Assembly: GCA_033763995.1 (NCBI GenBank)
Contig: JANRJL010000060.1
Location: 7,852-71,851 of the forward strand
From: GCA-2737725 sp033763995
GTDB lineage: Bacteria; Pseudomonadota; Alphaproteobacteria; Rhodospirillales; Rhodospirillaceae
Reading direction: 5' to 3'
DNA: 64,000 nt
Position numbers and translations under genes: made by a program. A model generated the notes under the pieces. That model was not told the origin of the DNA and did not search any database. It was given only the letters and a program-made list of their open reading frames with translations. Positions within the stretch are counted from its first letter, which is position 1. The number at the start of each line of letters is the position of its first letter. This document shows positions 31,421 through 39,783 of the stretch, one piece after another.

Positions 31421-33574
31421 CTACCCCCGCGCCCGCTCCACCGCGTTGATGGCGGGCGTGGCGCGCAGGGCCGCGATGATGTTGGTGAGGTGCTTCACGC
31501 CCGTGACCTCGATATCGACGATCATGTCGAAAAAGTCGGCCGAACGTTTGGTGAATTTCAGATTGCTGATGTTGCCGTTGTTGCGCGCGATCACCATCGA
31601 CAGCGCCCCCAAGGCGCCGGGCTCGTTGGTCACGGTCAGGATCAAGCGGCCGATGTGGGCGTCCTTGTCGCGGTCCAGGTCCCACGACAGATCGATCCAG
31701 CGGTCGGTGTCGTCGGCGTAGTCCTTGAGCCGCTCGCAATCGATGGTGTGCACGGCGACACCCTTGCCGGGCTCGCGGATGCCGACGATGCGGTCGCCCG
31801 GCAGCGGATGACAACACTCCGAGACGTGCACCGAGATTCCCGGCGTGAGGCCGCGGATCGGCACGCCGCCGCCCTCGCCCGCCTGCTTGGCGCGCGCCGC
31901 CGAGAAGCTGACCACGTTCTCGTCGCCCTCGGTGCGCGCGCCGGGATACACCGCGATCAGCACCTCGCGGCCGAAGACGCGGCCCTCGCCCACCTTGGCA
32001 TAAAGGTCGTCGAGGCTCGACACGCCCAATTTGTCGAGCGCGCCCTGCAGGCCCTTTTGCGTCAGTTCATAGCCGTCCTTCTGGAACACCTTTTCCAGGA
32101 TGCTCTTGCCAAAGCGCATGTACTCGGTGCGCGCCTCGGTGCGGATACGCCGGCGGATATGGGCGCGGGCCTTGCCGGTGGCGACGAAACTTTCCCACTC
32201 CGGCGAGGGCTTTTGCGCCTTGGAGGTCACGATCTCCACCTGGTCGCCGTTTTGCAGCTTGGTGCGCAGCGGCGCGATGCGGCCATTGACCTTGGCGCCC
32301 ACGCAGGTGTCGCCCACGTCCGAATGCACCGCGTAGGCGAAGTCCACGGTCGTGGCGCCGCGCGGCAACGCGATCAGGTCGCCCTTGGGCGTGAAGCAGA
32401 ACACCTGGTCCTGGAACATCTCGAGCTTGGTGTGCTCCAGGAACTCGTGCGGATTTTGCGCGTGCTCGAGAATTTCCACCAGTTCGCGCAGCCACGCGTA
32501 TTGCTTGCCCTCGACGGTGGCCGCCTGGGTTTCTTCGCCCGTGTTCTTGTAGTGCCAGTGCGCCGCCACGCCCAACTCGGCCACTTGGTGCATGGCGTGG
32601 GTGCGGATCTGAATCTCGATGCGCTGCTTTTGCGGCCCAATGACGGCGGTGTGGATCGACCGATACCCGTTGCGCTTGGGCGTGGAGATGTAATCCTTGA
32701 AGCGGCCCGGCACCATGCGGTACGCGCTGTGGATGATGCCCAGCACGCGGTAACAATCCTCGATGCTGTCGAGCATGATGCGAAACGCCATGATGTCGGC
32801 GAGCTGCTCGAAGCTCACCTCCTTCACCTGCATCTTGCGCCAAATCGAATAGGCGGTTTTCTCGCGCCCCGAGACATAGCCCTGGATGCCGGCCTTGCGG
32901 ATGACCTGATCCAACTCGTCCATGATCTTGCCGACCAGGTCGCCGCCGTGCAGTTCCAGGAACTTGAGTCGGGTCAAAATGGACGCGCGCGCGTCGGGGT
33001 TGATCTCGGCGAAGGCCAGGTCTTCCAGCTCGGTCTTGACCTCCTGCATGCCGATGCGCTCGGCCAGCGGCGCGTAGATCTCCATCGTCTCGACGGCGAT
33101 GGTGCGGCGCTTTTCCGGCGACTTGATGAAGTGCAGCGTGCGCATGTTGTGCAGCCGGTCGGCCAACTTCACCACCAGCACGCGGATGTCCGCCGACATG
33201 GCCAGCAGGAACTTGCGGAAGTTCTCGGCCTGCTTGGTCTCGACGTTTTGAATCTGAATTTTCGACAGCTTGGTGACGCCGTCCACCAATCGCGCCACCT
33301 CGTCGCCGAACAGCTTGCGCACGTCGTCCAGGGTTCCCAGCGTGTCCTCGACGATGTCGTGCAGCAGCGCGGTGACGATGGAGGCGGTGTCGAGCTTATA
33401 GTTGGTCAGAATGCCCGCGACTTCGATGGGATGCGAGAAATACGGATCGCCCGAGGCGCGCTTCTGCGAGCCGTGCATCTTCATGGCGTAAACGTAGGCG
33501 CGGTTGAGGGCGTCCTCGTCGGCGCTGGGGTCGTAGGCCTTGACGCGCTCGACCAGATCGAATTGGCGCATCAT
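31421..33574 (-). CDS. rsh: Bifunctional (p)ppGpp synthetase/hydrolase
   Basis: 717 residues. HD hydrolase domain (ALLHDIVEDTLGT, ADRLHNMRT), synthetase domain (NGYRSIHTAVIGPQKQRIEIQIRT), TGS domain (FTPKGDLIALPRGATTVDFAYAVHSDVGDTCVGAKVNG) and a C-terminal ACT domain (LILTVTNEPGALGALSMVIARNNGNI). It makes and destroys the stringent-response alarmone. It follows rpoZ, the standard pairing. Start chosen at 33574 (MMRQFDLVERV); the frame is open to 33601. Confidence 0.95.
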   Translation of the reverse strand: MMRQFDLVERVKAYDPSADEDALNRAYVYAMKMHGSQKRASGDPYFSHPIEVAGILTNYKLDTASIVTALLHDIVEDTLGTLDDVRKLFGDEVARLVDGVTKLSKIQIQNVETKQAENFRKFLLAMSADIRVLVVKLADRLHNMRTLHFIKSPEKRRTIAVETMEIYAPLAERIGMQEVKTELEDLAFAEINPDARASILTRLKFLELHGGDLVGKIMDELDQVIRKAGIQGYVSGREKTAYSIWRKMQVKEVSFEQLADIMAFRIMLDSIEDCYRVLGIIHSAYRMVPGRFKDYISTPKRNGYRSIHTAVIGPQKQRIEIQIRTHAMHQVAELGVAAHWHYKNTGEETQAATVEGKQYAWLRELVEILEHAQNPHEFLEHTKLEMFQDQVFCFTPKGDLIALPRGATTVDFAYAVHSDVGDTCVGAKVNGRIAPLRTKLQNGDQVEIVTSKAQKPSPEWESFVATGKARAHIRRRIRTEARTEYMRFGKSILEKVFQKDGYELTQKGLQGALDKLGVSSLDDLYAKVGEGRVFGREVLIAVYPGARTEGDENVVSFSAARAKQAGEGGGVPIRGLTPGISVHVSECCHPLPGDRIVGIREPGKGVAVHTIDCERLKDYADDTDRWIDLSWDLDRDKDAHIGRLILTVTNEPGALGALSMVIARNNGNISNLKFTKRSADFFDMIVDIEVTGVKHLTNIIAALRATPAINAVERARG

Positions 33575-33697
33575 GGCGGCGCGCTCCGGCCGCGCGCCCA
33601 TGGCGCGTGAACCGCGTGACGTATGCTCTGGCTGAGATGGCGGGTGCGCGCGCGGTCGCGCCCGATGAAGATCGATCGATCCGGACTCGGGGCTAGT

Positions 33698-34138
33698 TTA
33701 GTCGTTACGTTCGCCGGCGTCCGCGTCTTCATAATTGACCTTGGGGTGCTCGGCGGTCTTGCCCGCGCCACCCTCGTCTTCTTCTTCGTCCAATTCCTCG
33801 ATGCTCATGCCCGCGCCTGCCACCAATTGCTCGCTGGCTTGGCCGGCGATGGCGGCGAATTCGGGGTTGGCGGCCATGGCGTCGAAACCGTCTTCCTCGG
33901 GCTCGTCCACTTCGACATGGCGTTGCAGGCCGGAAATGATCGCCTCGTACAGCTCGGACGGAATGGCCTTGTCGTCGGCGATCTCGCGCAGCGCGACCAC
34001 CGGGTTCTTGTCGTTGTCGCGCTCCACGCGCGGCTCGCCGCCGGAGGAGATCTCGCGCGAACGCTGGGCGGCCACCATCACCAACTCGAAACGGTTGGGC
34101 ACCTTCTCGACGCAATCTTCAACGGTGACACGGGCCAT
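33698..34138 (-). CDS. rpoZ: RNA polymerase omega subunit
   Basis: 146 residues. MARVTVEDCVEKVPNRFELVMVAAQRSREIS and NPVVALREIAD are the omega core (residues 1-62), which helps assemble beta'. A long acidic tail (to residue 146; EELDEEEDEGG) exceeds the usual length, a pattern seen in alphaproteobacteria. The rpoZ-rsh pair links polymerase and ppGpp. Upstream lie two perfect 13-base direct repeats. Confidence 0.95.
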   Translation of the reverse strand: MARVTVEDCVEKVPNRFELVMVAAQRSREISSGGEPRVERDNDKNPVVALREIADDKAIPSELYEAIISGLQRHVEVDEPEEDGFDAMAANPEFAAIAGQASEQLVAGAGMSIEELDEEEDEGGAGKTAEHPKVNYEDADAGERND

Positions 34139-34189
34139 GGCGGTGATCCTTCGAACTCTTGAATATGAGAGTGCTTGGCTTTTGGGCCA

Positions 34190-34218
34190 TGGTCAACAAA
34201 CCGTGTGGTCAACAAACC
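34190..34218. repeat. Tandem 13-base direct repeat upstream of rpoZ
   Basis: TGGTCAACAAACC occurs at 34190-34202 and 34206-34218, perfectly, with a 16-base period, in the folK / rpoZ gap. On the transcribed strand each unit carries TTGACC, a possible -35. It may be a regulator site or a short duplication. Confidence 0.6.
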
Positions 34219-34264
34219 CGGCCCGCCAAAAGAGGGCGCTTTGTAAACGGAATGGCCCCGAACC

Positions 34265-34771
34265 TCAAGGGGGGCCGGGAATCGGCCAAATTCCTCGATT
34301 TTCCGCGCCAGGACCCAGGGCCAGAATCAGTTCCGACACGGTTTTCTTGAGGCCCGGATGGCGCCAGTCGGGGGCAACGTCGCGCAGGGGCAACAGCACG
34401 AAGACGCGCTGGTGCAGGCGCGGATGGGGCAAGAGCGGCGCCTCAATCTCGCGCAACTGACCATCATAGTCGAGCAAATCGAGATCGAGCGTGCGCGCCG
34501 CATTGGCGGCGCCGCGTTCGCGCGCGAAGTCCACCTCCACGGCGTGCAACGTCCGCAACAATTCGCGCGGCGATTGATGCGTGCCCACGACCGCAACGCC
34601 ATTGACGAAGTTGGGTTGATCCGATGCCGGCACCGGCGCGCTTTCGTACCAGCGCGAAACTTTTTTCACCTTCACGTCATGCGCGTCCAACGCCGCGAGC
34701 GCGGCGCGGCACGTGGCCAGCGGCGGCCCCGCGCGGCTGGGCAAATTGGATCCGATCGCGATCAAGATCAT
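34265..34771 (-). CDS. folK: 2-amino-4-hydroxy-6-hydroxymethyldihydropteridine pyrophosphokinase
   Basis: 168 residues. FolK pyrophosphorylates hydroxymethyldihydropterin for folate synthesis. ILIAIGSNLPSRAGPP, SRWYESAPVPASDQPNFVNGV, RTLDLDLLDYDG and LPHPRLHQRVFVLLPLRDVAP are the full set of family motifs. ATG at 34771. Divergent from the NYN gene; followed by rpoZ. Confidence 0.95.
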   Translation of the reverse strand: MILIAIGSNLPSRAGPPLATCRAALAALDAHDVKVKKVSRWYESAPVPASDQPNFVNGVAVVGTHQSPRELLRTLHAVEVDFARERGAANAARTLDLDLLDYDGQLREIEAPLLPHPRLHQRVFVLLPLRDVAPDWRHPGLKKTVSELILALGPGAENRGIWPIPGPP

Positions 34772-34937
34772 GTGAGACGTCGCACCGTTACCGAATTGCG
34801 AAATCGCGCCCGCTTGCGCCGAAGAAACCGAGCCGATAGGTTCTTTCTGCGATATTGGATACGCGTTACGTCGGGATGTTTCAATTCACAGCTTTGCGTT
34901 GCGCGCTTTGGGCATATTTGAATCATAGGAGCGGTGC

Positions 34938-35501
34938 ATGATCTTCTATCCGGAAGAACGGATGGCGCTTTTCATCGATGGTCCCAATCTGTTCGGCGCG
35001 GCGCGCGCCTTGGGCTTCGACATCGATTACCGCCGCTTGCTCAACCTCTTCGCCGCCAAGGGCCGACTGCTGCGGGCGTTCTATTACACCGCGCTGATGG
35101 AAAACGAGGAATACTCGCCCCTGCGCCCCCTGGTCGATTGGCTCGACTACAACGGCTACACCATGGTGACCAAGCCGGTGAAGGAATTCACCGACGCTCA
35201 AGGCCGCCGGCGCATCAAGGGCAACATGGACATCGAACTGGCCATCGACATGCTGGAGATGGCCAACCACGTGCAGCACATCGTGCTGTTCTCGGGCGAC
35301 GGCGACTTCCGACGCCTGGTCGAGGCCGTGCAGAAAAAGGGCGTGCGCGTGTCGGTGGTGTCGTCCATCCGCTCGCAGCCGCCCATGGTGGCCGACGAAC
35401 TGCGCCGGCAGGCCGACAATTTCATCGAGTTGGCCGACCTGCAATCTTCCGTCGCGCGCGCCGAGCGCCCGCCTGTCCCGGCTGATCGCGCCGAGAGATA
35501 A
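34938..35501 (+). CDS. NYN-domain (LabA/DUF88) protein
   Basis: 187 residues. The PIN-like NYN fold is clear: MALFIDGPNLFGAARALG, KGNMDIELAIDMLEMANHVQHIVLFSGDGDFRRLVEAVQKKG, with the acidic residues D..N, D.E and SGDGDF expected of a metal-dependent RNase. AGGAG stands 6-7 bases before the ATG. Its place next to folK-rpoZ-rsh is common in Rhodospirillales. RNA target unknown. Confidence 0.88.
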   Translation: MIFYPEERMALFIDGPNLFGAARALGFDIDYRRLLNLFAAKGRLLRAFYYTALMENEEYSPLRPLVDWLDYNGYTMVTKPVKEFTDAQGRRRIKGNMDIELAIDMLEMANHVQHIVLFSGDGDFRRLVEAVQKKGVRVSVVSSIRSQPPMVADELRRQADNFIELADLQSSVARAERPPVPADRAER

Positions 35502-35508
35502 CTTGGCG

Positions 35509-36165
35509 ATGGCGCCAAGGCCCGAGTCCGCGGCGCTCGCTGGCCCTGTCAAGACTTGCGCCTTGTGTCCGCGGCTCGTTGCCTTCCGCAAGGCCAACGC
35601 AAAGGACTACCCGGATTTCTTCAACGGCGCAGTCCCCGCCTTCGGCACAGCTGATGCGCGGCTGCTGATCGTCGGCCTTGCGCCCGGCCTCAAGGGCGCC
35701 AATCGCACCGGGCGGCCCTTCACCGGCGACTACGCGGGCGAATTGCTCTATCCGACGCTGCTCAAGACAGGACTGGCGCAAGGCACCTACAAGGCCGAGG
35801 CCAGTGACGGCCTGCGGTTGCTCGATTGCCGCATCACCAACGCCGTGCGCTGCGTTCCCCCGGAAAACAAGCCCACGCCCGCCGAACAGAAAACCTGCCG
35901 CGACTTCCTCGCCGCCGAGATCGCCGCCCTGCCCCGGTTGAAAGTGATTCTGTCCCTGGGCCAGATTTCCCATAACGCCGTGCTGTCGACATTGGGGGTG
36001 CGCAAGGTCCTGTTTCCCTTCACCCACGGCGCGCTGCATGCGCTGCCCACCGGGCTTTTCCTGGCCGACAGCTACCATTGCTCGCGCTATAATGTGAACA
36101 CCGGCGTGCTGACCGAAGCGATGTTCACGAAGGTCATGCGCGACGTCGTGGCGGTGTTGAAGTAA
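35509..36165 (+). CDS. Family 5 (type b) uracil-DNA glycosylase
   Basis: 218 residues. It removes uracil and deaminated purines from DNA. Diagnostic motifs: LLIVGLAPGLKGANRTGRPFTGDYAGELLY and late SYHCSRYNVNTGVLT. Fe-S cysteines are likely in CALCPRL and RCVPPENKPTPAEQKTC. ATG at 35509 with GAGAG upstream is preferred to TTG at 35503. It follows the NYN gene by 7 bases, suggesting one transcript. Confidence 0.88.
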   Translation: MAPRPESAALAGPVKTCALCPRLVAFRKANAKDYPDFFNGAVPAFGTADARLLIVGLAPGLKGANRTGRPFTGDYAGELLYPTLLKTGLAQGTYKAEASDGLRLLDCRITNAVRCVPPENKPTPAEQKTCRDFLAAEIAALPRLKVILSLGQISHNAVLSTLGVRKVLFPFTHGALHALPTGLFLADSYHCSRYNVNTGVLTEAMFTKVMRDVVAVLK

Positions 36166-36180
36166 TTTTTATAAGCCCTT

Positions 36181-36243
36181 GGCTTACTTAATCCATTGAC
36201 TGAGTCCGCTTTTGGCTGACTCAGTCATTGAATGATGTAAGCC
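36181..36243. repeat. Large inverted repeat overlapping a promoter
   Basis: Two 26-base arms (36181-36206 and 36218-36243) match at 21 positions; the inner GACTGAGTC / GACTCAGTC is perfect and the loop is 11 bases. The ends are GGCTTAC / GTAAGCC. The sequence is AT-richer than the flanks. The right arm contains the -35 of the next gene. It could be an operator, a terminator-like structure of the glycosylase gene, or a small mobile-element relic. Confidence 0.65.
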
Positions 36244-36256
36244 ATTAGCCTATGAT
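36228..36256 (+). promoter_or_regulatory. Predicted promoter of the HTH gene
   Basis: TTGAAT (36228-36233), a 17-base spacer and TATGAT (36251-36256), about 40 bases before the ATG at 36298. The -35 is within the right arm of the inverted repeat. Confidence 0.55.
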
Positions 36257-36297
36257 TTCGTCCGTCAACGCGGCAGAGGTGGCCGCGGAGGTTGACC

Positions 36298-36606
36298 ATG
36301 AGCAAACTTCCCGTTGCCAAAGCGCCTCGGCTGGCCAGGCGCGCCGCAGACTTGCCCGGCAACCCGGCAGCGATCCTGAAAATGATCTTGAAGGGTGCCC
36401 GACGCAACTTGCGCCCCGTCGACGTGGCCGCCATTCGCGCGCTCACGGGAATGTCGCAGGCGAAATTCGCGCGCGCCTGCCGCATCAGCGTGCACACCCT
36501 GCGCAACTGGGAACAGGGCCGCCGCCTGCCCCACGGCCCGGCGCGGGCCTTGCTGCTGGCCATCGCGCGCGAGCCCAAGGCGGTGATGCGCGCGTTGAAG
36601 GCTTAA
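36298..36606 (+). CDS. Solitary HTH (HigA/XRE antitoxin-like) regulator
   Basis: 102 residues. The C-terminal half is an HTH of the antitoxin type seen with RelE/HigB partners: RPVDVAAIRALTGMSQAKFARACRISVHTLRNWEQGRRLPHGPARALLLAIAREPKAV. GGAGG 7 bases before the ATG at 36298. No toxin gene adjoins it on either side: upstream is a DNA glycosylase and downstream a convergent membrane protein. It may autoregulate through the inverted repeat. The stop shares TTAA with the convergent gene. Confidence 0.8.
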   Translation: MSKLPVAKAPRLARRAADLPGNPAAILKMILKGARRNLRPVDVAAIRALTGMSQAKFARACRISVHTLRNWEQGRRLPHGPARALLLAIAREPKAVMRALKA

Positions 36607-37316
36607 GCGGGCGCGCCTATCGCGACGCGGGGTGCACGGACATTGATCTCGAAGCCCGCCCAGATGAACAGCAGGCCGACGAATTCGCCGACATACAGCG
36701 CTTCCACCATGCCGGCCTTGGCCATGGTGCCGCCGATGCCCGGCAGCAGCGCGCCGAAGGCGATGACGGCGTTGCCCATGGCGCGGTGTCCGGCGCCGGG
36801 GTCCTGGCGCTTGGCGAATTTCATCGCGCTGTAGATCGCGCCGCCGATCAGGAAGACGACCGCATAGCCGTTGATCAAGGGCGTGAGCAGGCGCACCCAC
36901 GACCACTCCAAAATCGCTCCCGACGGCCGATGCGGTTCAAGCACACCCTCGACGATGGGCGACAGCACGACGAACACGGACACGAGCGCAATGATCGGCA
37001 CCGTCACGGCACTCAGCATATGGGCCGTCCGCCGCTGCATCAGCAAATAGACACTGCCCTGCGCCAGCGGATAACCGCCTAGCAAAGCACCGGCGATGTA
37101 CCACGCTTTCGTGAGCGCGTAGGTATTCCCGAAAAGCGTGATCGTCGCCTCGAGCGCCGTGCCGAGCCCGTAAACGGCAATTCCCACGCCCCACCACAAC
37201 AAATGCGGCCCGCTACGGCGCAGGGCGTAGCGGCTCAGCAAAATCATACTGAAAATGGCCGCCAGAATGGTCGTCAGGATCGGCAAATAATGGACAGCAT
37301 GAATCGATTCACCCAT
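36603..37316 (-). CDS. Uncharacterised seven-helix membrane protein
   Basis: 237 residues with about seven membrane helices from residue 8 to 225 and short loops (LPILTTILAAIFSMILLSRY; LLWWGVGIAVYGLGTALEA; WYIAGALLGGYPLAQGSVYL; VPIIALVSVFVVLSPIV; LINGYAVVFLIGGAIYSAMKF; AVIAFGALLPGIGGTMAK; YVGEFVGLLFIWAGFEINV). No catalytic motif or known family recognised; the topology resembles 7-TM sensor modules but no output domain follows. A TTGACT-17-TAACTC promoter is possible at 37358-37386. Confidence 0.65.
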   Translation of the reverse strand: MGESIHAVHYLPILTTILAAIFSMILLSRYALRRSGPHLLWWGVGIAVYGLGTALEATITLFGNTYALTKAWYIAGALLGGYPLAQGSVYLLMQRRTAHMLSAVTVPIIALVSVFVVLSPIVEGVLEPHRPSGAILEWSWVRLLTPLINGYAVVFLIGGAIYSAMKFAKRQDPGAGHRAMGNAVIAFGALLPGIGGTMAKAGMVEALYVGEFVGLLFIWAGFEINVRAPRVAIGAPA

Positions 37317-37491
37317 GGCCCGGACCGCCTCCCCATTCCCGAAATACAGACAACGTTGAGTTATTCGTTTATGTTCATACAGTCAATATAGTAATTGTAC
37401 ACTTATTCGGCCGCCGGGATTGCGCCATGGGCTCCAGCAGGGCCTTGGCTTGTAGATCGAGCGCAACCATCGCGGTCGCGCGGGGCTGAGC

Positions 37492-38046
37492 CTACTTCGC
37501 CAACGCCTTTTCGACGGCGGCCACGACGTCTTTGCTCGTTGGCTCGACCCGCGTGGCAAAGGACGCCACCAGTTTGCCGTCTGCACCCACCAGGTATTTA
37601 TGGAAGTTCCACTTGGGCGCGTTGTTCTCGCCCAGCGTGGCCGCGGCCCACTTGTAGAACGGGTGCGCGCCCGAGCCCTTCACGGTTTCCTTGGACGCCA
37701 AGGGAAACGTGACGTCGTATTTGCTTTCGCAGAATTCCTTGATCTCGGCGTTGGAGCCGGGTTCTTGCGCGCCGAAATCGTTGGCGGGCACGCCCAGCAC
37801 CACCAGGCCCTTGTCCTTGTAGTCTTCCCACAGGCTTTGCAGGCCGGCGTATTGCGGCGTGTAGCCGCAGAAGGACGCGGTGTTGACCACCAGCACCGCC
37901 TTGCCCTTGTACTCGCTCATGGGTAGGGGCTTGCCGTCGATGGTCTTGAACGCGAAGTCGTGCGCCGATTGCGCCATGGCCGATGAACCTCCGAATGAAA
38001 TCGCGGCCGCGATGAGGCCGCCGAGAATCGCCGAAAAGCGCGTCAT
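37492..38046 (-). CDS. Glutathione peroxidase family protein, exported
   Basis: 184 residues. Signal peptide residues 1-25 ending AMA. Thioredoxin-like core with the peroxidatic Cys in NTASFCGYTPQY, Gln/Glu in GLVVLGVPANDFGAQEPGSN and the Trp of KWNFHKYLV. These Cys enzymes usually take electrons from thioredoxin. Periplasmic location is inferred from the signal. GGGAGGG stands before the ATG at 38046. Divergent from the O-methyltransferase gene. Confidence 0.9.
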   Translation of the reverse strand: MTRFSAILGGLIAAAISFGGSSAMAQSAHDFAFKTIDGKPLPMSEYKGKAVLVVNTASFCGYTPQYAGLQSLWEDYKDKGLVVLGVPANDFGAQEPGSNAEIKEFCESKYDVTFPLASKETVKGSGAHPFYKWAAATLGENNAPKWNFHKYLVGADGKLVASFATRVEPTSKDVVAAVEKALAK

Positions 38047-38124
38047 GTAAATCCCTCCCGAGACGTGGTGCGCGATGCAGAATGGCTTTAGTCTAGCCCC
38101 TTCACCTGGAGCACTTCCACCGTC

Positions 38125-39147
38125 ATGACAACCGAGGCAAAGCCCTCGCCCACCGCCGCGCTGATGAAGATCACCGGGCAAATTCCGCTGATTCGCTCGC
38201 TCGGCTTGGCGGCGGAACTGGGCCTGGCTGACCTGCTCGCCGAACGCCCCCAAACCGCCACACAACTGGCCCAACGCTGTGGGGCCCATGCGGAGTCCCT
38301 TTACCGCATGCTGCGCTACATGGCGTCGCACGGCTACTTCCGCGAAGATGACGCCGGCACGTTTCATAACACGGATTTGTCAGACGTGTTGCGCGAGGCC
38401 GCCCCCGGCTCCATGCGCGCCTGGGTGCGCACCGCGTGGCAGGACGTGATCTGGGACACCTATCGTCACTTCCCGCACACCATCGCCACCGGCGAGCCGG
38501 CCTTCACCAAGGCCCATGGCCAGGATTTTTTCGACTACCTCGCGCGGCACCAAGACGTGGGCGCGCGCTTTGACCAGGTGATGGCCCGGCAGTCGGGCCC
38601 CGAGAACACTGGCGTCGCCAACGCCTACCCCTTCGCCGACGCCAAGACGGTGATGGACGTGGGCGGTGGGCGCGGCGGGTTTCTGGCCACGCTGTTGCGG
38701 ACCTATCCGAAGCTGCGCGGCGCGCTGTTCGAGCAGGCCCATGTGCTGAAACAAGCCGACGCCTTGCGCACGCCCGAACTCGCGGGGCGCTATGAGCTCG
38801 TGGCCGGAAATTTCTTCGATGCCGTGCCGACCGGCGCGGACATCTACACACTCAAACGAGTCTTGCACGATTGGCCCGACGAGACGGCGTTGAAAATTCT
38901 CAGCAATGCGCGCGCCGCCCTGGGCCCGAAGGCGCGCGTGCTGGTGATCGACGCGGTGATCAAGCCCGGCAATGAACCGGACCCCAACAAGGCCCTCGAC
39001 GTCGGCATCATGGCGTTGACCCCGGGGCGCGAACGCACCGCCGCCGATTTTCAGCGCCTGTTCGCCGCCGCCGGGCTGAAGCTGTTGCGCATCATCCCCA
39101 CCGCGGCGCCCTCAACCATGAGCATTGTGGAGGGCGCTGCGACCTAG
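38125..39147 (+). CDS. Family 2 O-methyltransferase
   Basis: 340 residues. N-terminal dimerisation winged helix (LAAELGLADLLAERPQTATQLAQRCGAHAESLYRMLRYMASHGYF) followed by the SAM domain: VMDVGGGRGGFLATLLRTYP, then the catalytic His region YTLKRVLHDWPDETALKIL. Family members methylate hydroxylated aromatics and antibiotics; substrate unknown. The stop shares CTAG with vapC on the other strand. Confidence 0.88.
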   Translation: MTTEAKPSPTAALMKITGQIPLIRSLGLAAELGLADLLAERPQTATQLAQRCGAHAESLYRMLRYMASHGYFREDDAGTFHNTDLSDVLREAAPGSMRAWVRTAWQDVIWDTYRHFPHTIATGEPAFTKAHGQDFFDYLARHQDVGARFDQVMARQSGPENTGVANAYPFADAKTVMDVGGGRGGFLATLLRTYPKLRGALFEQAHVLKQADALRTPELAGRYELVAGNFFDAVPTGADIYTLKRVLHDWPDETALKILSNARAALGPKARVLVIDAVIKPGNEPDPNKALDVGIMALTPGRERTAADFQRLFAAAGLKLLRIIPTAAPSTMSIVEGAAT

Positions 39148-39521
39148 GACTTGGCAAGGCTGTCGTAGGCAAGCCCCAACCTTGCCGCGACGCGGTGCAG
39201 TTGCTTGTCTCTCGTCCAAAGTAAAGCATGCGCGCTTAATCGTGTTGCCGCCAAGAGGTGCGCGTCGGCGTAACCGACGCCAACGCCAGCAAGCTTGTTT
39301 TGGCTGATAAAACCCAGCAGTTCGTCATCATTGGCGACAACCGCCTGCGGGAGTTTTCCAAGCATGTTCAGAATCATGGGCCGCGCGCGCAAGTGGCCGA
39401 GCGCGATTTCGCCGATGACACAGGGATGCGTGAGAATCTGATTTGACTGAAGCAAACCGACGAGCTGAGGATCGCTGTTGCGGAAATGATCGATCCAAAC
39501 CGAGGTATCGACGAGAATCAC
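39144..39521 (-). CDS. vapC: VapC-type PIN-domain toxin
   Basis: 125 residues. PIN RNase acidic residues are in ILVDTSVWIDHF, CVIGEIALGH and GYADAHLLAA, with LWTRDKQLH near the end. VapC toxins cut tRNA or rRNA. ATG at 39521 overlaps the vapB stop by 4 bases, so antitoxin and toxin are coupled. Confidence 0.9.
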   Translation of the reverse strand: MILVDTSVWIDHFRNSDPQLVGLLQSNQILTHPCVIGEIALGHLRARPMILNMLGKLPQAVVANDDELLGFISQNKLAGVGVGYADAHLLAATRLSAHALLWTRDKQLHRVAARLGLAYDSLAKS

Positions 39522-39715
39522 GCGGCTTTGGGTCGCCGACGGCGAATGGGACGAAGGCCAGGTTCACTGCCGCCAAGCCGCGCCAAACGCCGCGCCGCCT
39601 CGCGCTCGATCAACGCCTTCAACGCTTCGCGAACAATGGCCGACTTTTCCTGTAGCCCAGTAAAGGTCTTGGCTTCCGCCATGAGTTTATCGTCGAGCGC
39701 AAGCGTGGTACGCAT
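39518..39715 (-). CDS. vapB: VapB-type antitoxin
   Basis: 65 residues. MRTTLALDDKLMAEAKTFTG is a ribbon-helix-helix DNA-binding start; the C-terminal Arg/Pro-rich tail would wrap the toxin. ATG 39715 with AGAGG upstream; the Shine-Dalgarno lies in a small hairpin (GCCTC/GAGGC, 39721-39735). Upstream frame to 39751 crosses the promoter and is rejected. Confidence 0.85.
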   Translation of the reverse strand: MRTTLALDDKLMAEAKTFTGLQEKSAIVREALKALIEREAARRLARLGGSEPGLRPIRRRRPKAA

Positions 39716-39738
39716 CGGGCGCCTCTTTATGAGGCATG

Positions 39739-39767
39739 AATATAGCATCATTTGATGCTGAATTCAA
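39739..39767 (-). promoter_or_regulatory. vapBC promoter with operator dyad
   Basis: TTGAAT (39767-39762), 17 bases, TATATT (39744-39739) on the minus strand. Between and over the -10 lies the inverted repeat AGCATCA-TT-TGATGCT (39744-39759), a likely VapB(C) binding site. Confidence 0.65.
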
Positions 39768-39783
39768 AGCCCAACCCCGGGCC

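Noticed and set aside
31490..33610. Plus-strand open frame of 706 codons
   Set aside because: Antisense to rsh; repetitive His/Leu/Asp composition and no family resemblance.
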